Source: Moringa oleifera
Lineage: Eukaryota > Streptophyta > Magnoliopsida > Brassicales > Moringaceae
DNA length: 64,000 nt
Assembly: GCA_021397835.1 (NCBI GenBank)
Contig: JAJFZO010000581.1
Coordinates: forward strand, 868,001 to 932,000
Direction of reading: 5' to 3'
The notes beneath the pieces were generated by a model. It made no database searches. It was not told where the DNA came from and worked only from the letters and a program-made list of their open reading frames with translations. The position numbers and the translations under genes are program-made. This document shows positions 40,700-52,195 of this stretch, piece after piece (position 1 is the stretch's first letter; every line of letters begins with the position of its first letter).

Positions 40700-40882
40700 A
40701 TGTCGGGCCAGATCACCAGAAGAAAAGAGCAGTTTCTGGTGGTTCTTTCCACTTCGGTTTTGTTTTTGTCTTGGGCTTCTGTTTTTCTCTGGGCTTGTAC
40801 CAATGCTTGCGGCTTGTGTTTGGCAAACAGAAATTTCATTGTTTACTACAGAAATGTATCACTTTCGGAGCCCAACAACTGA
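40700..40882 (+). CDS. Candidate small membrane or secreted protein, 60 residues (uncertain)
   Basis: A 60-codon frame from ATG 40700 encodes a basic start (MSGQITRRKEQ), then a hydrophobic segment of about 20 residues (FLVVLSTSVLFLSWASVFLW), a Cys-containing stretch and a polar tail. A TATA-like CTTATATAAAAG lies about 55 bp upstream. The layout would fit a signal-anchor or secreted peptide gene. I recognise no family, and chance is quite possible because the region has no other coding evidence. Confidence 0.2.
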   Translation: MSGQITRRKEQFLVVLSTSVLFLSWASVFLWACTNACGLCLANRNFIVYYRNVSLSEPNN

Positions 40883-41727
40883 CAGGGTGATCATTCTCTG
40901 AGTCAGAAGAAGCTTTTTGGTACTTTGGAATTGCACTTTTAAGACTGGGAAGTTAATTGGTAGACAACGGATATATTGACTGTTGAGCAGTCCTCTACTG
41001 AACGGGCAATTTTAAGTTCTCTTACCAACTAAAAGAGCTCGCTTGCCTGTTCCCTACCCTCTGTTTGGTTGTGTGGAAACTGAAGGTAAAAACAATTTTT
41101 CTTCCGTGAAATGTTATCATCATATTGCCTTTTTTGCCAATCTATAACATTTTAAACAACTTATTTATTTAGATCGTGCAAAAAGATTTCCGCTTTAAAA
41201 ATTTTTTAGTCGTTGATTGGGTTGAGAGGCAGCTACGGTACCAGTCATGTCGTGTTGCAGTGAATTAAATTTAATGTGAAGAAACAAGAAGAAGACAAAG
41301 GGGAGCAATTGAGTTTCAAGTCTGTAACCGCTACCACCATTTGGCGCCTCCTTTAACTGTGCACCTCTTTTTTCTTTTTTTCCTTTTGCTTGTTTGTTTC
41401 ATTATGGCAAATCATGGAGACAGAGTCGGTCCCCTTTAAAATGATACAGAAATAAGTCGGATTCTTCCATCGCCGTAACATCTGCTTCTTTTCAGTATCA
41501 TTCAAAACAATTCCCCTTCTCAAGAAATCTCCTTTACCTTCGGATCCCTTCTCCTCCATGCTTCTTTCCACATGATCGCACCCATTTTCCCGCTCCCAAT
41601 AGCGCACCCGGCCCGGAACGAGGCCCCGACTCCGCGGCACTCTTGGCCAGCGGTTTCTTTCAATTTGGGGATTTTATCAAAGCCAAAAATTGGTGTAGAC
41701 TTGCCGATATTGTTGGATCAGACCTGG

Positions 41728-44700
41728 ATGGAGTGGGCGCGCAGAATGGGCAGTGGTTGCTTCAAGGAGAAGCCGAGAAAGCGACTGAAAGTGGAGCTTG
41801 ACAGCGGCGGAGAGGATGTTTTCGACGCCGCGGCTATGGCCAGGGCCTCTCCGGAGCATTTAGTGATCATGGTTAATGGCCTCGTTGGCAGGTCTCCCCC
41901 TCCCCCCGCCCTTCTTTCTTTTTATCTTCTGCTTTCTTTAATTTCTTTTTTTCTTTACTGAAGTTTGAGGATAGTAGAAGTTTCAGAATTTGAGCTAAGC
42001 TTATAGTGGCTAGTTGGTAAGTCAGTTATGGGAAGAGAGTGTATTGAGAAGTTTGTTCAAGGAAGCAAAGAGGTTATTTTAGCAAAATTTGTAGTATGAC
42101 TTTTGGCTGTGAGAATGATAGTGCTGTCCTTGGAAACTTGGAAAAATGCTTTTAGCAATAGTTGCGTACTTGGATTCTACATGAAATAACTGGAAAGTTG
42201 GGGATGTTTTTGTCATGAAACTGTAAGATTGTAAGATCTGGATTAAGATTCAACCAAACTGGATATGCAACCACTGTTATTAACCTAGTTAAGAACTCAA
42301 TTTCACCTTTAAAACACTATTTCACCAAAAACCTTATGGACCCTAGGTCATCTTGCATCAAATATGAACCCTGTACTTCGATGTACTGCTAAAGATAGCT
42401 CATGAATCATACATATGTTGTATGATTTTCAGTTTTTCAAGGTCCAACTGATCGCAAGACAGTAAGAATGGATTGGATGTTTATATTTCTCGTTTCCTTA
42501 ACTTCTGTATCAGAACTTAATTGAACAGTTCTTTCCTCCCACAGCTTAAATTTGTCTTGTATGTCAGATTTCCCTCTCACATTGCTGTTGATTTGCAAAG
42601 CTTTTTTTCTTAAGGAAGAGGGGAGCAGGGAACTAACATTCATTTTCCTTGTTTGCAGTTCTGCAGATTGGAAATATGCTGCACAGCAGTTTGTGAACAA
42701 GCTCCCTGATAAAGTAATTGTCCACCGTGAGTATTCCTTGTCATATATGGTTCCTTGCTCCTTTATTTTCTTTTACATTGTAGTGCACTAGACATTTGGA
42801 ACTCTGATACTGATTGCTTCACTATGTGCTTTCTGTGGGTCTTGAAGTTGTTAATATTTGAGAATTAAAAAGCTGTTCTTGACTTTCTCTTCTTCTTTTT
42901 TTCCCCCTCTCTTTTTTTTTTTTTTTTTTTTTCTTTTGGAGCAGGCAGTGAATGCAACTACTCAAAATTGACATTTGATGGTGTTGATTTAATGGGTGAG
43001 AGGTTAGCTGAAGAGGTATTTGGTAACAATATTTGGTTCTCATGTTTCTTACATGCCATAGCAAATTGGACTCTAGTTATACCATCATGGGTAACATTGG
43101 TAATCAGTAATTTGAGAGCCTCCATTGAACTAGCAATTTCATGTGAACTAACAGTTCTTGATTATCTAATGCAGGTTTTATCTGTTGTCAGACATAGGCC
43201 TGCAGTGCAGAAGATCTCCTTTGTGGCTCACTCCTTAGGTGGTCTTGTTGCAAGATATGCCATTGGCAAGCTTTATGAAGATCCTCCAGAATCGGAGCCC
43301 TTAGATCTTTCTAGGAACACCTTACAAAAAAATAAGAATGATTTGATGCAATGCCAGGAGCAGCCTTACAAGGGTAGAATTGCTGGATTAGAACCAATGA
43401 ACTTCATCACTGTTGCAACACCACATCTTGGTTCAAGGGGTCATAGACAGGTGAATCAAGCAATGCTTTGTATTAGTGTGATGTTTTGATAATTTACATG
43501 AAATTATAAATAGCAGGCAGTCTTGCACTCAAATTTGTACAACAAACATGCTTTCCTTCTTTCATATTTTTCGTATTTTCTTCAGTTTATTGGCTTATCT
43601 GATTTTCAGAGTGCAAAATGATTACTCAACTTCCTGACTCTTTTTACAATTTTATGAAAGAAAGGTATCATTGGCAGTTCAGGTGGGAAAAATATTTTAC
43701 GGATAATTCTGTTCTTGAAATTTATCTGAAAAGATGCCCACATAACAGAACTGACGGAAGCTTTAGATGCTTTGGTTGCATTTTGGAGAAGTTCAAAGTG
43801 TGCTATTCATATGCTGAGTTTGGATAAATTTTCTACGGAATGTATATTTACCTGTTTATTGCGATTGATTACAGCTTTGGACAGTGAATCACACATATGA
43901 CATAGTTTTATCTCTTTCTTTTTCATTTTCCCTTTTCTTCTTGCAGCTGCCATTCCTCTGTGGTCTCCCCTTTCTTGAGAGAAGAGCATCTCAAACTGCA
44001 CACTTGATTGTTGGGAGGTCTGGCAAGCATCTATTCCTAACTGATAACGATGATGGGAAGCCTCCTCTTCTCCTTCGAATGGTTAATGATTCTGATGGCC
44101 TAAAATTCATGTTAGTTTTAATTTTTGCAATGCACTCTAATTAGTTGCCCAGATTTTGATAATTGTTATGGATACATTCAGTGATATATCTTTCTTTATG
44201 CTTCCTACAGATCAGCTTTACGGGCCTTTAAGCGCCGTGTGGCCTATGCTAATGCTAATTATGATCGTATCCTTTCCCATTCGAGGTAAACTTTTGAACT
44301 TTGGATATCTTACGTATGCAACAAGTATTTTCGTCTCCATTTATGTGAGAAAAGTGTTTGTCTTCACTAATTATCAAGATATAGTTGGGTGGAGTACATC
44401 ATCAATCAGACGTCAACATGAGCTCCCACGGGTAAGACTTATCCATTGACTTTATCTACTTATCTGTGCAACTTGTGAGGTCCATTCCTCTTATAATACC
44501 AAATCTACCGTAGATGAACTCTTGTTCCTTCTCATTTGCAGGCCAATCTTCTTGCAACAGATGAGAAATATCCACATGTTGTCTATGTTGAACGGGGAAA
44601 TTCTGAAGATACTCATAATAAGCCATCTCCTGTCATTGGAGACCAAACAAGTGACTTGGAAGGTTTCTTTTTGTTTTAATTTATGGGATGCTGCTCAGGT

Positions 44701-45556
44701 CTTGGTTAAGATATTTGAATTATATGTGAATTGCGTATGGAAACTTCAATATTGCTCAGAAAATTGACCTTACTTATCATTTTACACTGTTAAATGGAGA
44801 AATTTCATTGATCCTTATGCTTTTGGATGGTAATGATGGAGCTTTTGGGTTAAATGATATTTGCAAAACTTGTTCAGAAGTGTAAATTTGTTTAAGTTTT
44901 CTGAACTAAACAGCAGGCATCTTCTTTTAATACTTTAGGAAGAAATTCTTCAAACTGCTAATTGCTAAAAAGACTTTATGTTTAATTATCATGGATTCTT
45001 TGTGTTTTCCACTGTTCTTTTCCAGCTGGAGGCTTGGAAAATCTGGTATCACGTCATGCATGTTAAAGTCATACTAATCTGCAGTGTCTTGCCTGTCAAG
45101 ATTCTTCTTACTGTATCTTATGGTGATGCTCCTGATCATTCTGTTCGATATCCATATAATTTGTCAATTTTACTTTCATTTGTGATAATGTAGAGGAAAT
45201 GATCAAAGGTCTCAATCAAGTTTCCTGGGAACGTGTTGATGTTAGCTTCCACAAAAGTAAACAACGGTATATTGCCCACAATACCATTCAGGCAAGTCCT
45301 GTAGCTATTGGAAATACATTATTTTGACTAGTAAGTATAGTACCAATTTTCCTGGTTGACAAGCACATATGTAGCATCAGAACAAATTTGTTTGACTTTG
45401 TTTAGTTTGAAAGCCCATAGACCAATCCTGGATTGTTTTAAGTCCTTCTGTTCATGCTTGTCATGTGCTGCTTTCTGTGTTCAGGTGAAGAGCTACTGGT
45501 TGAATTCTGATGGTGCCGATGTGGTATTCCACATGATAGATAACTTCGTTCTTTAG
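41728..45556 (+). CDS. DUF676/ROG1-like alpha/beta-hydrolase (putative lipase or serine esterase)
   Basis: Ten exons (41728-41891, 42659-42726, 42945-43015, 43175-43450, 43947-44110, 44211-44266, 44379-44431, 44542-44662, 45194-45291, 45485-45556) encode 380 residues. HLVIMVNGLVGSSADW is the beta strand and oxyanion region. FVAHSLGGLVARYAIG holds the G-x-S-x-G-like nucleophile elbow (Ser121). Further blocks are TPHLGSRGH, GLPFLERRASQTAHL, ISALRAFKRRVAYAN and the C-terminal AHNTIQVKSYW, whose His is the likely catalytic base. Plant members (At4g25770 type) are putative lipases of uncertain substrate. Intron 9 starts with GC instead of GT (CAG|GCAAGT). The start is uncertain: ATG 41728 or 41746 fits family length, while an in-frame ATG at 41572 would add 52 residues of less conserved appearance. 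Confidence 0.88.
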
Positions 45557-46130
45557 TCAAGTTTGATGCCGTTAAATTGGAATCGGGCAGTGGATATAAT
45601 TAGTTATGTTTAGTATATGATGTAGCTTTTCATACGGGAATATGTATACTTTGGTGATGATGAGGAGAGCTTACGAGAATTGCAAAATTGTTGGAACCCA
45701 TATGGAAATAGTTTCATCTTTTTCAGATTCTTGTACACATTACCTGTTCTTGCCCCACTTATCTATCTTGTATATTATGGATCGTAGTTCCACCATAAAT
45801 TGTTCTTCCTGCTTGTATTGGCATGCTTTCTTATTTGGGACTCAGATTCACTAACACTAGAATCTTTCTCTGTTGATACCTAATCTGTCCTTTCTTTTGC
45901 CTACTTGATACTTGTTTTCTACGCTTTTTCAAACTTTCTTTATATTGCAATCCAGTCATGGACCAGGATGTAGTCAGATACAGATATGGTTTGCCTTAAA
46001 CAGCAACATCCAGGGGCTGCCGAAAAGCTTTGCTCTGTTTAATGCTGAATAATAACCTGTAATGTGCAAAAGTAATAGAGGGCAATCAAAGCACTCAAAT
46101 AATTGTTGGTTTGACGTTTTTATCTTACAG
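45557..46130. other. 3' region of the lipase-like gene
   Basis: Presumed 3' UTR and downstream DNA of the hydrolase gene. It is T-rich with no supported coding exon. It leads directly into the unexplained exon-like pair that begins at 46131. Confidence 0.45.
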
Positions 46131-46410
46131 CAAAGATGCCCCAGATATACATCTTACAAGGCATCGTGCATCTTCCGTTGAGTATGAGAGAAGAAAAAAG
46201 GTATAGAAAACCAGATTTGAAGCAAAATAACTCATTTCCAACTTCCTTTTTGCTTCCTTTACGCTTCACACATTTCTTTGTTCTTGCATTTTCAAGTATA
46301 GTTTGTATTCATGGTGGGCTGTTCATTTTCTCTGAACATCCACCAGGAGTCCAGGTTGAAGAAATCTAAGGCCAGACAAGCTGATGTCAAGACAATGACT
46401 ACCCTCGAAG
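46131..46410 (+). other. Two coding-like exons of an unidentified gene or gene fragment
   Basis: An acceptor TATCTTACAG precedes a 70-nt open segment (46131-46200) reading KDAPDIHLTRHRASSVEYER then RKK, followed by donor AAG|GTATAG. After a T-rich 146-bp gap, acceptor CACCAG precedes 46347-46410, which continues in frame as ESRLKKSKARQADVKTMTTL then E, with donor AAG|GTGTTT. Without that last splice the frame runs on to a stop at 46479-46481, just meeting the CIPK21 stop on the other strand. The charged, helix-like peptide and matched splice signals suggest real exons, but I cannot place the family or find upstream exons. It could be an alternative 3' end of the hydrolase gene or a captured fragment. 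Confidence 0.3.
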
Positions 46411-46483
46411 GTGTTTATTTTCATTGTCATGAGCACTTCAGTTTCATGAATTCTGCATTCAGAACTGCAGCCAAGGCTTAACA

Positions 46484-49049
46484 TTACCATCTACTTTCTT
46501 GAATAATCTTGGTGTCCAAGCAGACTTCCTTGCAGTGTTCCGGTTGTGACAATGGTTGTGGTTCCTCTGTCAACAGACTTGCTAAACTTTTGCAGAACTG
46601 CCCACCAACACCATATTAGCTGGGGGGATAATCAGCAGTAACTCACAAAGATGATCAATTCAGCAACATGGATCATCGTACCTCTTTATATATTGTAATC
46701 TCTCCAGCCGATTTTGATATTTCAACAACACAAGTAGTTGGAGCAACCTTGATTACCTGAAAATAGACAAATGGAGGAGTGAGACCTTGGATCCTGTCTT
46801 GCTGGGTGTTTTAGCAGACAATAGTTCATTACCTCTGCAGACAGGTCGTAACATGATCTAGAACATCTGGTCATCTTCTGCCTCGGGTGAATTTTCATCT
46901 GATATACAGCAAAGAAACCATTAATTAGTCAGGCAAGAAAAGAAAAATCAGCTGGTATCAATGCCTGACTGTACCTTGAAATTGTTCATCCTTTCCACTG
47001 ACAGACTGACATCCATAGCAGCCGCTTCAATTTTCTTAATAGTATCATTTACTGTATTCTTGGATCCAAGCCTGGTTCTCTGCTTCTTGTCATCCTGAGA
47101 AAATCAACAAGTCTTCACTATCAATGAACTAATTAGGCCTTTACGAACAGAAAACTGTGTCTTATGTTTTACAGACTTGCCTCATCTTCAAACAGGCCTG
47201 ATAAATCAAGGTCATCTGACATCGCTATCAACTGGAAAGCATTTATGAAGCTTGAAGATATCTCCATGTTCGTCTCCCTAGCATTCTCCTGTGCAGAATT
47301 TCAGATCGTTAGGTGAAATTAGAGAACTCTTTATCTGATTGCTTGGTGGAACACTAACCTCCATCGAATCGAAAGCAGCACTGACATCATCCAAATATAT
47401 TTCCTCGTTGCATTCATACCCACAAGAGGGAACATAATCTATCTGGAACCAAGGTTCTTCTATGATCTCGGGTATGGCAATTCTCTGCAGTGAAAACAAG
47501 AAATTACCTTCTTGTTCATTCTAATTTAAAAACCTGTAAAATTATGAGTTTTGAAGATACCCTTTTAGGATTTGGATCAAATATCCTGGAGATTAACTTC
47601 TTCTGGCTCTCGGTAAACCACGGTGGGCATGTGTAATCTGCTCTGGATATCTGAAACAAAATCAATTATGATGAGAAAATATTGTAGTAGCAAAGCCTAC
47701 AGTTTCAGTTCATAGAAAGCACACCTTCTTATACAAAACTACAAGGTTTCGATCATCAAATGGTAGATAACCAGCAAGCAGTTCAAAAAGGATTACTCCA
47801 CAAGACCAAACATCTGCAGCTGCTCCGTCATACCCCTTATTTGCAATCAACTGTTCAACCAAAGATCAACCGTCAGCCATGCCGCAAGCGAAATTCAGTA
47901 CAATTTTCTCTTAAACAATGTCTAATTTCTCTGTTTCAACGCTGTTGGATTCCAGAATTTCATATATGAAAGATGAACGAGGAAAAGGGCACTGCTGATA
48001 CCTCAGGCGCCACGTAGCAAGGGGAGCCGCAAGCTGTAGCTAGCATGTCTCCTGGCTGCTAAAATAATCAGAATTTTCAGCCAAGCAATAAGTGAGAAGG
48101 TCCTCTATCAACCTAAACGAAAAGAAAATGTAGGAAAGGGTACACAGCGGCTACCTTCTGCAGAGCACTTAGTCCGAAATCAGAGACTTTCAGATTCCCC
48201 TTACTGTCTAAAAGCAAGTTTTCAGGCTGTATTGGAGTAATAAGATCCATCCTCGTTAGTTTACATAATCTTCCAAAAAAAAAAGCAAAAATGGTAAATG
48301 AAGTGAAGACTAGTATGTTGAATTAACCTTCAAATCTCTGTGATAAACCCTTCTGTTATGGCAATAATCCACTGCATCAATCAATTGCTGGAAAATTTTT
48401 CTCGCCTCTGCTTCATTCATCTTCTTCGCATAAGCCTGGGGAAAAAGAGGTTTACCTGATGAGAAAAGCCAATAGAATACATTTGTTCCACTAAATCTGC
48501 TTCTGAATCCTAAATGCAGTTGCAGGACTGCCTCACCAGCTTGTCTGAAAGCTGTCCTCCAGCTATGTGTTCCATGACTATATAGATCTTTGTCTTTGTT
48601 CCTATCACCTGCACTTGGTGTTCGAAGCTTCCCCAAAGTTAGAAACTGATCAAAGAAAGAACGTTAACAACTTGAACAAGCAAAGCGTCTTCGAGCGAAC
48701 ATACCTCTTGTATCCTCACTATATTGGGATGATTCAGAAGCTTCATCGTCCTTATCTCTCTTTGTACCTGGGCTTTTAGAAAGATGAAACATAGATCACA
48801 ATCTTATTGTTGTCTGAAGAAACAAAAAAAAAGGAAGAAGAAGAAGAAGATAGAAAAACAGGAAACCGAGAAACGCCCCGTACTCGCCTGATACTTGAGA
48901 TGGTTCTCCACGACCATGCGTTTATCGATGATCTTGATAGCTACATAATGGTTGGTTGTGGTGTCTACTGCGAGCTTAACCTTCGCAAAAGCCCCCTCTC
49001 CAATCGTTCGGCCTAGCTCATACTTCCCTATGTTGGTCGCAAAACCCAT
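46484..49049 (-). CDS. CIPK21: CBL-interacting protein kinase CIPK21 (SnRK3)
   Basis: Fourteen exons on the minus strand (49049-48888, 48767-48705, 48608-48537, 48435-48328, 48226-48155, 48055-48002, 47850-47725, 47650-47561, 47484-47359, 47288-47181, 47094-46975, 46898-46833, 46756-46682, 46597-46484) encode 451 residues. Every exon is a multiple of three and all introns are phase 0. The kinase domain has GEGAFAKV, Lys39, HRDLK at 131-135, DFG at 151-153 and [11 protein letters not shown]. The regulatory half has the NAF motif ([16 protein letters not shown] at 307-309), which binds calcineurin B-like calcium sensors, then a PP2C-interaction region. The N-terminus [19 protein letters not shown] and gene neighbours point to CIPK21, linked to osmotic and salt response. 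Introns 1 and 10 begin with GC (CAG|GCGAGT, GAG|GCAAGT). Two CACGTG boxes lie about 0.9-1.0 kb upstream. Confidence 0.94.
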
Positions 49050-49876
49050 CTCTCTTTCTGAAAGAGAAAGTCAATTCCTATCTTCCTCCTGTCTTCTGCT
49101 GCTTCTTCTTCTTCTTGGTCCTTACAGGCTCTGCAAATGTCGCTTGTATTCAGACTGGTTGAACTCTAAGATGTACACCTTGTTGCGGAGGGTAACTCGT
49201 GCTTCTTCGCAGCCAACCTCATGGTTCTCATGGTTCCATAGAAGCTATTATTTTACTAGAAGTGATAAATCACAGTCCCTAGCTTTACACGTTGTGATTT
49301 GTTTTTTCTTGTGAGCCATTGATTGCAGGGAAGGGAGGATGGAAAAGTTTGCTTGTTTGGTGCATGGAGGAAACCTATCCGTTGAATGGCAGCTCGGCTC
49401 TGAACGATGGTTCCGACAATTCAAATGAGATTACGAAATGCAGAAATTATAATGCTTTCATTATCAATTAACAGTAAATATTTGACAATTATTTCAATTA
49501 AATGGCATCTATATGTGCAATTAAGTTCCCCGCTAATATGATTTAAACTGTTTTGAAATAAAAAACTAAAATATATTTCATAATTTATTATATTAATATA
49601 AAAAATTATAATTATTTATTTATTAAATTATTGTATATTAACGCAAATTATATCATTTGATAATTCTGATTGATAAACGTTTTAGTCCACACTAGAACAC
49701 CATCTTTGACATATTAGCATTACAAAAAAAAAAAAAAAAGAATCAGGATTTTTTGTTGATTTAATTTATATCAAAATTTTTAATAAATATTGGTACATTT
49801 ATTTATTTATATAAAAAAAATATTTTATCCTCTCTTAAAAAAATTCAATTATGTTATGTTAGACCATTTATTGCAT
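49050..49876. other. CIPK21 5' flank
   Basis: Positions 49050 to about 49200 likely hold the CIPK21 5' UTR, which includes a CTTCTTCTTCTT-type pyrimidine stretch on the plus strand. Further upstream the DNA becomes AT-rich, with an A17-type run near 49723. No other gene is supported. Confidence 0.5.
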
Positions 49877-50119
49877 CTACAAATATTTGAAAATTGAAAA
49901 AAAAAAAAAAAGGGAAAACGAACTTGTCGCATTGAAATAAATGCATGCATTAGTAAAGCAATGGCACGTGCTACTTTTGGCAGTCCAAAATGCTGACTGA
50001 GACTTGGAAAATGTCTCAGCGTTCATATTTTCTCGATAGAGTGTTGGATTTTCCGGTACACGTGAGTTGGTGGAAAAGCTTGGAGTAGGTACTTGTCCAC
50101 GGGAGCTGCTCGTCTCCAT
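49877..50119 (-). other. Candidate small ORF in an isolated GC-balanced island (uncertain)
   Basis: An 80-codon minus-strand frame starts METSSSRGQVPTPSFSTNSR. It has a coding-like Ser/Thr/Pro-rich first 60 residues, then a low-complexity Phe run from a poly-A/T tract. It occupies a roughly 200-bp island of normal composition inside very AT-rich DNA. It could be a first exon, a gene relic or chance. I recognise no family. The island also holds two CACGTG motifs. Confidence 0.2.
49965..50064. promoter_or_regulatory. Two G-box motifs upstream of CIPK21
   Basis: CACGTG occurs at 49965-49970 (GGCACGTGCT) and 50059-50064 (TACACGTGAG), about 0.9 and 1.0 kb from the CIPK21 start. The second has the ACACGTG core seen in ABA-responsive elements. 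Function is inferred only. Confidence 0.35.
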
Positions 50120-51799
50120 TTGGCATTTGAGTATTTTTTTTTCCCTTTTTTTTGAGTATTAATTAAATTTATAATTATAAATATGGGCATAAACAAAAGC
50201 TAATTAATATTTAGGGTATAGAATGGATAAGGGTTTCATTTAATGTAAGAGTTGGGTACGTCACGGGGCCCACACACTAAGTATTTTCATTTTCTTAAAA
50301 TATTTGGATGTCAAACTATGCCCTGCCAATGATAAGAATTTTATTATATTATGAATCAAGTATACCAATGTATTAATGGTAATTAACTCTTAATTAGCAT
50401 CTTCTGTTAATTTATTTTTCATTAATTTTTAATTAATATTAAACATAAATTTAATATTTATAATATAATAAGTTATAAAATATTTTTTAAAAAATAAGAG
50501 AGATATCAAATTTAATTATGCATGTTATAATTTCCGTATAGAAGTTTTAATTGATTCAATTTTATATTTTATAATTTAGTTTAATTTAAATTAATTACTA
50601 AATTTAATAAATTTTATAAAGTTAATGATATTTTTATTATTTAAGGATTTAAAAACGATATAAATAAACTATACACTCAATACTCCATTTTGATTTGATT
50701 CTTTAGTTTTAATTTGTAAGCTGTTTTTAATAAATTTTTTAAAGTTTTGATAATGTAAAATAAAAATACATTTTAATACTGGAAAACTTATGACCGTTTT
50801 TTATAATAAATTGAATATTTTTTATGTGTGAATATTTTTAAATTAAAATGGACTGTATAAATTTTTCAATTTAATTTTTTTACTTTTTGATTAAATTTAA
50901 TTAAAATATTATATATTAAATTAAATCGATTAAAAGTTTGATATTTAAATTAAAATGCACTTAAATTTTAAAATTAAATATTATATTTATCCAAGAAATT
51001 AGGAAAGAATATTGATTCATCAACTTATATAGCTTGTGATTTGATTTGCCTAGTAGGTTGTAGGTGTTTACTGAGCAAGTCATGGAATGTTTAGTTCTTA
51101 ATGTTTTGATTACTAATTAATGCCATGGGGCAGATTTCATATTCTAATGGATCTTCTGGTAGGATTTGAATATGCTGATATGAAATTGTCATGATTTTTT
51201 GATAAAATGATGATACACTATAATTTATAAATTTATTAAAAATATATAATTTTACATAAATTTGATCATGGTCAAAAATTTATTTGAAGCTTTTATTTTT
51301 GTTTAATTTTTAATATAAAATTTTTTTTTATAAATTTTGTTAATATTAACGGTTTTGCATGTATACGAGATATACATGTGATTTTTTACTTATGCAATTA
51401 TCATATTTCTTATTTAAAACAATATCAAAATTAGCAAAATAATTTTTTTCATTCTTTTTAAATATTGATGTTTTACATAAGTTTGATAAAAAATAATAAT
51501 AATATTTGATTTATTTTAATAATACTCCAAAGAGATATTAAGGTAATTGCATAAGTTAAAATTACATACATATTACATGTGTATATAGAACTATTAATAT
51601 TAATAAAACTATAGACCGAAGTCATACATTAAAAATCAAATAAAACTATAAATCTCGAGTAGATTCAATTTTTTTCAAAGGTCTTGATTTGAGACCGCAA
51701 GTAAAATGAATGTCTTTTTTGACGTAAGTAACCATATTTAATATGATATCTACTACTTTATAGTTTGTTTAAAAAAATAAATAAATACATATATTTGTT

Positions 51800-52195
51800 T
51801 TTTAATTTATATTTTAATATATTAATTAGATCAATTATAAATTTAATTTTTAAAATTATTTTAAATTAAATAATTATATAAATTTTAAAATATTTTTATT
51901 ATTTAAATATCTAAAAATTTGACTCAAATTATTTATATGTGTTCAAGTTCATCTTTTTAAGTCTGAATAACTTTTGACAATAACTTTTTGAATAATATTT
52001 TTTTAAAGTTTAAAAATATTTGACACTTAAAAAAATTATATTTTTTAAAATAATAATTTATATATCTCTTTAGATATCTGAAAAGTTTTAAATCAAAATT
52101 AGTTATATAATATAATTTTTAATATAATTTAATTTAAATTAAAATATTATTTACATAATTGATCTAATAAATATTTCGATATGTAAAATAAAAAA
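51800..52195. repeat. AT-rich inverted-repeat element
   Basis: The left part (TTTTTAATTTATATTTTAAT then ATATTAATTAGATCAATTATAAAT) resembles the reverse complement of the right part (TTTTTTATTTTACATATCGA then AATATTTATTAGATCAATTATGTAAAT). The layout is that of the other foldback elements here. Ends are approximate. Confidence 0.4.

Noticed and set aside
41572..41727. 52-residue N-terminal extension of the DUF676 hydrolase
   Set aside because: The frame is open from an ATG at 41572, but the extension is Pro-rich and unlike the family, and the later ATG gives a normal start. It is kept as an alternative only.
43618..43827. 69-codon frame (MITQLPDSFYNFMKERYHWQ...) as an extra hydrolase exon
   Set aside because: The conserved sequence runs directly from GSRGHRQ to LPFLCGLPF across this intron, so no extra exon is needed or fits.
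46136..46369. 77-codon frame (MPQIYILQGIVHLP...) between the hydrolase and CIPK21
   Set aside because: It reads through the likely intron in a different frame from the better exon pair at 46131-46200 and 46347-46410.
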